DNA of 12,062 nucleotides from Cyclobacteriaceae bacterium (lineage in GTDB: Bacteria; Bacteroidota; Bacteroidia; Cytophagales; Cyclobacteriaceae): the NCBI GenBank assembly GCA_009885605.1, contig VFKK01000212.1, positions 1 through 12,062 on the forward strand, written 5' to 3'. This document shows, in pieces, positions 1 through 5,575 of the stretch. Positions within the stretch are counted from its first letter, which is position 1. Each line of letters opens with the position of its first letter. A program made the translations under genes and the position numbers. The notes below the pieces were generated by a model. The model did not search any database and was not told where the DNA came from. It worked only from the letters and a program-made list of their open reading frames with translations.

Positions 1-745
1 AAAACCCTTTGTAATGGATAAAACTCAAGCCTGCACAAAGCGGAGGTCCAATCCTCCAATCCTGTGGTTGCTGCACGAGGCGCATCATCTGAAGTTTGCA
101 TTTTGTAATGGGAGTTACCTCAAAAAGCTCCGGATAGAGTGTCTCAAAATCAGCCCCCGAACAAACAAATATCTTATCAGCAGACCAGCTTTTTTGACCG
201 GACCAAACTGTATTTCCTTCTATTCGGGTGACCGCTTTGTTCCAGATAAACTCCACTCCTGGAAGTGTTTGAAGGTATTCAGCAGTTTTTGCAATGGATT
301 CTCTCGGATCCACTATGCATTCTTCGTCAGTCCAAAGAGCACCTTTCAGCCCTTCGATCACGGCGGATGGACTTTTTAACCGAGTTTGCTCAGGATTTAA
401 TGATTCAGCAGACTTAATTCCCTTCATCGCATCGACATACTCATTTACCACCTGCATTTCGAGATCAGTGTACGCCAAGTGTAGTGAGCCTGTTCTTTCT
501 GCGAAAAACTCAGCTTTTTCACTCATTTCAAGCCAGATTTCTCTTGATCTCATCGCTCTTTCGAAGGCCGGACCCTGAGGCTGACCCACCGGCCAGATCA
601 TTCCAAAATTACGGACAGATGCTCCCTGAGCTTTGGTATGACGCTCGACAACTGTTACACCCCAGCCTTTTGCCTGGAGTGCACGCGTGATTGCTAAACC
701 TACGATTCCTGCCCCGATTACGATGGCTGTGTTTTGAGTTTTCAT
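1..745 (-). CDS. FAD-dependent oxidoreductase, TIGR03364-type, phosphonate-associated (3' part missing)
   Basis: An open frame runs from an ATG at 745 leftward past the window edge; 248 codons are visible without a stop. The protein begins with a dinucleotide-binding fold: GAGIVG (GxGxxG) at residues 11-16 and an acidic residue, E34, at the end of the second strand, as in DAO/glycine-oxidase flavoproteins (Pfam DAO). RNFGMIWPVGQ at residues 45-55 is the signature I associate with the TIGR03364 clade. Members are found next to PhnX-like hydrolases and are proposed, or in some cases shown, to oxidise the amine of aminoethylphosphonate-type compounds to the phosphono-aldehyde. Here the PhnX-like gene is two genes upstream on the same strand, which fits that role. 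The C-terminal substrate-binding half lies outside the window, so substrate cannot be judged. A cytoplasmic enzyme is expected, since no signal peptide is seen. The 204-bp gap upstream carries repeats, and I saw no convincing promoter in it. Confidence 0.9.
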   Translation of the reverse strand, partial: MKTQNTAIVIGAGIVGLAITRALQAKGWGVTVVERHTKAQGASVRNFGMIWPVGQPQGPAFERAMRSREIWLEMSEKAEFFAERTGSLHLAYTDLEMQVVNEYVDAMKGIKSAESLNPEQTRLKSPSAVIEGLKGALWTDEECIVDPRESIAKTAEYLQTLPGVEFIWNKAVTRIEGNTVWSGQKSWSADKIFVCSGADFETLYPELFEVTPITKCKLQMMRLVQQPQDWRIGPPLCAGLSFIHYKGF

Positions 746-774
746 GTGTTTATAATTGATTTTCAATAGCCACA

Positions 775-957
775 TGGAATCTCGCATAGTCAATAATCAT
801 CCCATTATGTGACGCTTGCGTCATGCTTGATTTCACCTGTTTATAATTTGTTTTTTTATGGTCAGACCTGCCTGCCGGCAGGCAGGTGGAATCTCGCATG
901 TTTGATATTCATTCCAGTGTGTGACGAAGAGGTCATGCTCGATTTCATATTAATTTG
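775..957. repeat. Duplicated intergenic repeat, two diverged copies (775-850 and 887-957)
   Basis: Copy A (775-850) and copy B (887-957) start with the same 13 bases, TGGAATCTCGCAT. They stay alignable without gaps through TGTGACG and TCATGCT to GATTTCA, then end in TAATTTG with a 3-5 base length difference. The offset is 112 bp. A shorter third piece of the same end (TGTTTATAATT) lies at 746-756, touching the start of the oxidoreductase gene. Copy A contains a perfect TGACGC-TT-GCGTCA dyad at 810-823; copy B has lost it. Copy B runs into the last codons of the DUF5690 gene. The block separates the second and third genes of the minus-strand phosphonate operon and looks like an interspersed REP-like element family. 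What it does is unknown; effects on mRNA stability or partial termination are possible. Confidence 0.7.
866..887. repeat. 22-bp perfect GC-rich palindrome
   Basis: The half site ACCTGCCTGCC is followed immediately by its exact reverse complement, giving 22 bases of perfect dyad symmetry in an otherwise AT-rich gap. It lies between the two copies of the diverged repeat. No T-tract follows on the minus strand, in the direction of the flanking genes, so it is not a typical intrinsic terminator. I believe this type of palindrome recurs between genes in Bacteroidota, but that is from memory and not checked. In RNA it would form a very stable hairpin and could act as a processing or stability barrier. 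Confidence 0.8.
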
Positions 958-2266
958 AAAGAGCGACGGAAACCGAAATTTCCTTTGATTCCTTTTTGAG
1001 CTTTTTTTGAAAATAAATGAAGGAGCCTGTCATCAAAACGAGTGAAAGGCTGAGAAATACAAGAACCGAAGTGATGTAAAAATTAAGCCAGCTGAGCGAT
1101 TCAAAAACGCCAAATTGCTTGGCAACCAAGACGACACTTGAACCCAGATATCCAAAACTATCTACCAGATACATGAGAAATCCAACATTCCCCCCAAACT
1201 TGAAGGTGGCGATCATCCGGTCAAAAAGCAGGCAATTGAATGGGATGTAAGCCATGTAAACACCGGTTCCCACCAAAATCATCCAGTAAAATGGCGACAG
1301 AATTCCAGCCTGAAGCCCCAGGGTTGAAAGAATAGAAACAGCAAATCCAACCAGAATTATCCAATGATTGAGGAAGAATGCATGCTTGTTATTTCGCACC
1401 AAAACCAGCAAAGACATCAATCCTAAAAGTGTAAGAGTAATGGGAATCTCTGTCTGAGTGAGCAATTCCGGCGCCGCGTCAATGTTTAACCCCTGCCAGA
1501 TTTCCACCACGAAATTGTCTCGCAAATCCCGCAAGCCCGTCAGCATCATGTACACAATGATCAACAGGATCATCCCGGGTCTGAATTCTTTAAAAAACTT
1601 TCTTCTTGATTCTCCACTCATGGCCTCTCTCGGCGATCGGAGTTCTTTGTCTTCCTGCGTGGGAGGCGGGATATGATTAAGCAAAAACACCCCCACAAGA
1701 AGTAGAGGAAAAAACACCGCCCCGGTCAAAAAAGGCATCCAATTTTCGGAAACGTTCAAATTCACCAACAAAAACTGTCCGACCGATTTTACAAATCCTG
1801 ATGAAAACACAAAACTTGCAGCTAGCATGCTTCCCATCATTTCGGTAAATTTCCGGCCTTCCATGTAGTGAAACACAATTCCCCAAATCAACCCCAATGG
1901 AAATCCATTTATCAGAAAAAAGATGATTCCCCATGGCGAAGGGAAAATCGCAAAACCAAAAAGTGCCAACCATGAAACTGAAATCAATCCGATAATAAGC
2001 CGGGCCCGCCCTTTTTGGCTGAGTTCCGAGATCATCTTGATTCCGTAAAATTTACTCGCCATGTAGCCAAGTGTCTGAGCCAGGATCAACCAGATCTTGT
2101 AGTCAAAACCCAGAAATTCTTCCCCCGAAAAAATCGCAACAGCAAATGGCTTTCGGAAAGCATACATGCTGCTGTAAACCAAAAAACCCATCAGTGCCGC
2201 AAAAACACTCATTTGGAAGGAACTTGCTTCCGCGAGCTTTTTCGAAAAAGTCGGCAACCTGCGCAT
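950..2266 (-). CDS. DUF5690-type MFS-like membrane protein, candidate phosphonate transporter
   Basis: A 438-residue protein with about 12 hydrophobic segments and a charged loop around residues 200-230 splits it into two halves, as in major facilitator transporters. The segment MYAFRKPF (R38, K39 in TM1) and the 'LINGFPLGLIWG...' segment match what I know of DUF5690. They also resemble OPA-family antiporters (GlpT, UhpT, UhpC), where TM1 carries an Arg-Lys pair. The second half repeats the pattern with GLRDLRDNF (R246, R249) at the start of TM7; GlpT binds phosphate with one arginine in TM1 and one in TM7. I therefore infer transport of a phosphonate or organophosphate across the inner membrane. 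The frame is open to an ATG at 2302, but I chose the ATG at 2266: it overlaps the upstream phosphonatase stop as TAATG, giving a one-base overlap typical of translational coupling. Family assignment is fairly sure; the substrate is inference. Confidence 0.85.
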   Translation of the reverse strand: MRRLPTFSKKLAEASSFQMSVFAALMGFLVYSSMYAFRKPFAVAIFSGEEFLGFDYKIWLILAQTLGYMASKFYGIKMISELSQKGRARLIIGLISVSWLALFGFAIFPSPWGIIFFLINGFPLGLIWGIVFHYMEGRKFTEMMGSMLAASFVFSSGFVKSVGQFLLVNLNVSENWMPFLTGAVFFPLLLVGVFLLNHIPPPTQEDKELRSPREAMSGESRRKFFKEFRPGMILLIIVYMMLTGLRDLRDNFVVEIWQGLNIDAAPELLTQTEIPITLTLLGLMSLLVLVRNNKHAFFLNHWIILVGFAVSILSTLGLQAGILSPFYWMILVGTGVYMAYIPFNCLLFDRMIATFKFGGNVGFLMYLVDSFGYLGSSVVLVAKQFGVFESLSWLNFYITSVLVFLSLSLVLMTGSFIYFQKKLKKESKEISVSVALSN

Positions 2267-2979
2267 TATTTCTGAGCGAAGACTTGATAAGCTTTGACCC
2301 AATCCAACAATTCAGTCAAAGAATCAATCAGATATGTAGGGCGATGAGGAAGCAATTCCTCGGCTGAATACACTCCGGAAGTCACGCCGATACTCATGAG
2401 GCAACCTGCATTATGCCCTTCGTTGATATCGACTTCCGTATCGCCGATTTTGATCACCTCTTTGGGATCTTCGATTCCCAATTCTGCCATGATCTTTTGG
2501 ATCATGAAAGGAAACGGTCTTCCTTGTGGCACTTCGTCACTTGCGGCAGAGGCATCGATGTAGTTTCCGCGATCCCAACCAACACGCTTCAAAATGATAT
2601 CTGTGATATCCCGGCTAAATCCCGTATCCAAACCAACTTTGATTCCCATCGCGTGCAATGCATCAAAAACCATCTCAGCATCCTCGACAGCCCGAATCGC
2701 AGGATCGGTCGCATAGTAATTCAGCATACCCTCCACGAAATCAGTATGGATTTTATCGATCAGTTGATCAGTAATTTTCGCGGTATCAGGTTCGTGAATC
2801 TCCAATAGTTCCCGAATAGCCTGCGGTTTGGAATACCCCATTTTCTCATTGGCTTCCTGAAGAGTGACCGAAGGATATCCGTGGTTATTCAATGAAGACT
2901 GGAAAGCTTTTGCGACGCTATTTTCGTCGTGGATGGTTGTTCCGGCTATATCAAAGACCGCCAACTTAATTTGAGACAT
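2266..2979 (-). CDS. PhnX-like phosphonatase (HAD superfamily, TIGR03351-type)
   Basis: The 237-residue protein carries the phosphonatase variants of the HAD motifs: DIAGTT at 10-15 (DxAGT instead of DxDxT, nucleophile D10), TG at 119-120 for motif II, GRP with R154 where most HAD enzymes have lysine, and GDTEVD at 179-184 with D180 and D184 for magnesium. MGYSK places K51 in the cap at the position of the Schiff-base lysine of PhnX (K53 in Bacillus cereus). The enzyme should therefore bind a 2-oxoethylphosphonate (phosphonoacetaldehyde or its hydroxy form) and release phosphate by C-P hydrolysis. No PhnW transaminase is present; the aldehyde would come from the FAD oxidase in the same operon, as described for the TIGR03351 clade. 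An in-frame TAG six bases before the ATG fixes this start. A perfect CATTAGCTAATG palindrome (2977-2988) covers the start codon. The exact substrate is not settled by sequence. Confidence 0.93.
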   Translation of the reverse strand: MSQIKLAVFDIAGTTIHDENSVAKAFQSSLNNHGYPSVTLQEANEKMGYSKPQAIRELLEIHEPDTAKITDQLIDKIHTDFVEGMLNYYATDPAIRAVEDAEMVFDALHAMGIKVGLDTGFSRDITDIILKRVGWDRGNYIDASAASDEVPQGRPFPFMIQKIMAELGIEDPKEVIKIGDTEVDINEGHNAGCLMSIGVTSGVYSAEELLPHRPTYLIDSLTELLDWVKAYQVFAQK

Positions 2980-3013
2980 TAGCTAATGGATTTTATTTAT
3001 TTGGCTGTGAAAA

Positions 3014-3045
3014 AAGGGAGACCTGTGCAAAACACTCACTCCCTT
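3014..3045 (-). promoter_or_regulatory. Hairpin in the leader of the phosphonatase operon
   Basis: AAGGGAG (3014-3020) pairs perfectly with CTCCCTT (3039-3045). Inside the loop, GTG (3025-3027) can pair with CAC (3033-3035) around a five-base CAAAA loop. The element lies 35-66 bases upstream of the phosphonatase start, in the likely 5' untranslated region. No T-tract follows on the minus strand, so a terminator is unlikely; a protein- or ligand-responsive leader structure is possible but unproven. Confidence 0.35.
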
Positions 3046-3076
3046 GATATGCAAAACCAACTTAATTACTGTTTAG

Positions 3077-3084
3077 CAAAATTA
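3077..3084 (-). promoter_or_regulatory. Candidate -7 element of the phosphonatase operon
   Basis: On the minus strand the octamer reads TAATTTTG, an exact match to the Bacteroidota -7 consensus TAnnTTTG. Transcription would start about 90 bases before the phosphonatase ATG, leaving room for the leader hairpin. No good TTTG (-33) element sits at the usual 19-21 base spacing, so the assignment is tentative. Confidence 0.35.
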
Positions 3085-3158
3085 AACTCATCCCAGGAAA
3101 GAGGTAAGTAAAGCCAGTTAAGTATTTGTTAAAAAATCATGAAGAATAGTCTCTGATA

Positions 3159-3186
3159 TTAACTTTAAATAGACAAAAAATTAACA
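3159..3186 (+). promoter_or_regulatory. Possible Pho-box-like direct repeats upstream of phnZ
   Basis: TTAACT (3159), TAGACA (3170) and TTAACA (3181) occur at an exact 11-base period, each separated by five bases, about 120-145 bases before the phnZ ATG. Tandem TTAACA-like hexamers with this period are the known binding pattern of PhoP-type response regulators in Bacillus. I do not know the Pho box of this lineage. The middle repeat is weak and the region is very AT-rich, so this may be chance. I saw no confident TAnnTTTG promoter for phnZ in this divergent gap. Confidence 0.2.
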
Positions 3187-3303
3187 TATACGATCTATTA
3201 AGCCTTTTTGAAAAAGCAGAAAAGAACTTATCAATTACTTAATATCCAAAAATTGGAGAAGAGGTTATATTTCAATTATTTAGTATTTATAAACTTTATA
3301 AAG

Positions 3304-3882
3304 ATGAAATCTTCCTTTTCTAACCTTCCTGCTTCGAAAAAAGTGAATTTGGTTTTCGCCCTGTATGATAAATATGGAGCAGAAGATTACATCGGTGAGC
3401 CAGTCTCCCAAATCGAGCATATGTGCCAATCTGCCCAATTGGCAGAGAAAGAAGGGTTTGATGAAGAGGTTATTTTAGCTGCATTTTTTCATGACATAGG
3501 CCATTTATGTGTGAATCTGGGGGAATTTGAATCGATGGAAGGATACGGAATCAAGAGCCATGAAAAAATTGGTGCGGACTTTTTGCGCGATCTCGGGTTT
3601 CCCGAAAGAATCGCAAAACTGGTCGAAAATCATGTTCAGGCCAAACGCTATCTCACTTTTCAATACCCTGAATACTTTGACAAACTTTCAGAAGCCAGCA
3701 AAAAAACTTTAGAATACCAAGGTGGAAAAATGAATGAAAGTGAAGCAAGAACTTTTGAAACTGATCCGCTTTTTGAAACATCCCTTAAAATGAGAACCTG
3801 GGACGAACTGGCAAAAGAGGAATTCGTCCCGGTTCCGGATTTAAATATTTACCAAGATATGGCAATGAGGTCGCTTAATTAA
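3304..3882 (+). CDS. phnZ: PhnZ-type HD-domain diiron oxygenase, C-P bond cleaving
   Basis: PhnZ oxidatively cleaves (R)-1-hydroxy-2-aminoethylphosphonate to glycine and phosphate using O2 and a mixed-valent diiron centre. The 192-residue protein keeps every PhnZ active-site position I know: YIGE (Y29, E32), SQIEH (H39), HDIGH (H63, D64, H67), H86, ENHVQAKRY (H110, K114) and RTWDE (D167). Each is displaced from the published PhnZ number by 5 or 6. The QGGKM segment at 139-143 also resembles PhnZ. The frame is open 96 bases further upstream (ATG at 3208), but those 32 codons are AT-rich and have no counterpart in the family; the ATG at 3304 gives the family length. The gene diverges from the phosphonatase operon. 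PhnY*, the dioxygenase that normally makes the substrate, is not in this window. A TmpB-like preference for a trimethylated substrate cannot be excluded. The stop overlaps the stop of the convergent phosphoesterase gene. Confidence 0.93.
   Translation: MKSSFSNLPASKKVNLVFALYDKYGAEDYIGEPVSQIEHMCQSAQLAEKEGFDEEVILAAFFHDIGHLCVNLGEFESMEGYGIKSHEKIGADFLRDLGFPERIAKLVENHVQAKRYLTFQYPEYFDKLSEASKKTLEYQGGKMNESEARTFETDPLFETSLKMRTWDELAKEEFVPVPDLNIYQDMAMRSLN
3873..3882. other. Shared stop-codon palindrome between convergent genes
   Basis: TTAATTAA at 3875-3882 contains the TAA of phnZ on the plus strand (3880-3882) and the TAA of the phosphoesterase on the minus strand (3877-3875). The two coding regions overlap by 8 bp. 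No terminator hairpin is possible between them, so each transcript must extend antisense into the other gene. Confidence 0.95.
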
Positions 3883-5575
3883 GTTGGGTTGTATTTCGGA
3901 GAATCAGACTATCCAATCTCTCTCCTTCCACACCAAAAACTTTCAGCTCCAATCGGAGCGAATCTGCCTGAATAATTCCAAAATGATTCTTCTTGATGAT
4001 GCGATCCATTACTGGAAATTCGGAATCTTTCCCCTCCTGTTCCAAACCTCCCCCTGCCCCGCCGACTATCAGAAATGTGACGGAATGACCTGAAAAATCA
4101 AGAGTCAACCGCTCATAATCGTGCGTGTGACCGGAAATCACCAGATCAATCAAACCCGCATGGAAATAGGGATCGAGGAGCTTCTGAATTGATTTTTCCC
4201 CATGATATCCCGGCCATCCCTGAGAGTATGGAGGCTGGTGAAGCATGATTATTTTCCAGGGAGATGCTTTCCATTCTTCAGAATGCATGGTTTTGTGAAA
4301 CCAATCGGCTTGGGGAGAGTCTCCCCTGATCTCTACCGGAAAGTTTTCATTGGGATCAAGACTTACCAAACCAACCGGCCCGAAAAACTGAAGCCCATAT
4401 GTTTTTGAATCTTTTCCATAGATATATTTTTTCAAAAATTGCGGATTGAGATCTTCGTAAAAACCATCATAATCATGGTTTCCGGGGATCAGCAATTGCG
4501 GAAAACTCAAACCTGAAACATGACTCATTAATCGAGGATAGGCCAATTCTTCAGAGCCATTCGAAACCAAATCTCCGATTCCGATACTCAGGTCAGGTTG
4601 GTGAGAGTTGATCAGCTTCACGAGTTTAGCAAAGGTTTCCCAGCCTCCCTGACTGTCTGCCCAAACTGCCAGTTTCACTTTTTCAGCAGGAAGAGGCGCC
4701 GAAAAACTAAAACTCCCAAACCGGGATTTCTCTTGGAAAAGCTTAAATTTCAACTCCTGAAGCGGTTCTATTTCCAGGCTGAAAACGCCATTATTTGATT
4801 CAAGGATTTTTTGAGTTTCATCCTGAAAATCCAAGGTCATGGTTCCCGACTTTTCACTTACCCACCGAATCACATGATTTCCATCCGGGCTTATCAAGAA
4901 GGCTGGCTTTGTCATCAAAATCGGATATTCTGAAAGAAGTTTTCGTATCTCCTCCTCATCCAATCCTTCCGATTGCTTTTTCAATTCGGGATCTTCAAGA
5001 AGGGAAAATTTCCTTGCTGCGAAAATCGAATCCCTTCTTGAAGCGATCAGAATTTGGTTCTTTTTGAAAATCTCCCCACTCATCCATTTCACACTCCTCA
5101 ATCCTCCCTCCATCGCATTATTGACGACGCGAATTATTAACTCCCCGCCGGATCTGGCTGAAACCGGGAAAAAATCACCGGGCTCATGCCTGTTCACCTG
5201 CTGACCATTTTCCCAAAGCTGCACTCCATCATCTCCGTTAATATGCAGGAATCCTGACTCCCAAGAGCCCTGAAATCTATACCAAATGGAATGGTTGGGA
5301 AGAGAAAGCCGATGGGGCAATTCGATCAATTGACCTTTTGGAAAAACAGGCAAATCCCTATCTATTCCGGGAATAGAATCCCCTCTCAAAAACTCCCAGT
5401 TTTGGTTCAAAACCAATACACCCGAATCGGAAAAAGCCCCGGAATAATAAGAATCCAACTTAACTTTACTCGAAAAAAATGCCCCTCCGAACGTCGGAGA
5501 GGCAGATTTATCAGTTTGAGAATTACAGGCTTGAAAAATCATCCCTGCTAGTAGAACAGCAATTACTCTACTCAT
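3875..5575 (-). CDS. Calcineurin-like metallophosphoesterase lipoprotein with N-terminal beta-sandwich region
   Basis: A 566-residue protein. Residues 1-17 form a signal peptide ending in FQAC, so it is probably a lipoprotein anchored at C17. Residues about 55-165 (NWEF, WYRF, GDDGVQLWENG, a GGELIIRVVNN strand) resemble the jelly-roll sugar-binding domain at the start of family 2 glycoside hydrolases. The catalytic domain spans about 298-550: D307 in WADSQ, G334-D335, GNHD at 365-368, H446 in MLHQPP, and GHTHDYER with H483 and H485. That is the full two-metal phosphoesterase set; the first motif is D-x-Q rather than D-x-H, as in some phosphodiesterase families. It should hydrolyse a phosphate mono- or diester in the envelope; the substrate is unknown. 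Its ATG overlaps the upstream hydrolase stop (ATGA), so the two are translationally coupled as the last genes of the Sus operon. It converges on phnZ. Confidence 0.9.
   Translation of the reverse strand: MSRVIAVLLAGMIFQACNSQTDKSASPTFGGAFFSSKVKLDSYYSGAFSDSGVLVLNQNWEFLRGDSIPGIDRDLPVFPKGQLIELPHRLSLPNHSIWYRFQGSWESGFLHINGDDGVQLWENGQQVNRHEPGDFFPVSARSGGELIIRVVNNAMEGGLRSVKWMSGEIFKKNQILIASRRDSIFAARKFSLLEDPELKKQSEGLDEEEIRKLLSEYPILMTKPAFLISPDGNHVIRWVSEKSGTMTLDFQDETQKILESNNGVFSLEIEPLQELKFKLFQEKSRFGSFSFSAPLPAEKVKLAVWADSQGGWETFAKLVKLINSHQPDLSIGIGDLVSNGSEELAYPRLMSHVSGLSFPQLLIPGNHDYDGFYEDLNPQFLKKYIYGKDSKTYGLQFFGPVGLVSLDPNENFPVEIRGDSPQADWFHKTMHSEEWKASPWKIIMLHQPPYSQGWPGYHGEKSIQKLLDPYFHAGLIDLVISGHTHDYERLTLDFSGHSVTFLIVGGAGGGLEQEGKDSEFPVMDRIIKKNHFGIIQADSLRLELKVFGVEGERLDSLILRNTTQLN

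Noticed and set aside
14..690. Three plus-strand open frames (14-379, 294-578, 484-690)
   Set aside because: They are antisense to the clear FAD oxidoreductase frame and translate to low-complexity, family-less sequence.
866..887. GC palindrome as an intrinsic terminator for the DUF5690 transcript
   Set aside because: No T-run follows on the minus strand; the nearby T7 at 851-857 is on the plus strand, upstream of the palindrome.
1677..1973. Minus-strand 98-codon open frame
   Set aside because: It is an alternate frame wholly inside the DUF5690 gene, with no recognisable features.
2267..2302. Upstream ATG at 2302 as the DUF5690 start
   Set aside because: It would overlap the phosphonatase gene by 37 bp; the ATG at 2266 gives a one-base TAATG junction, and the transmembrane pattern needs no more N-terminal sequence.
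3208..3303. N-terminal extension of phnZ from ATG 3208
   Set aside because: The 32 extra residues are AT-driven (Lys, Asn, Tyr, Phe, Leu) and have no counterpart in PhnZ, whose active-site spacing fits the start at 3304.
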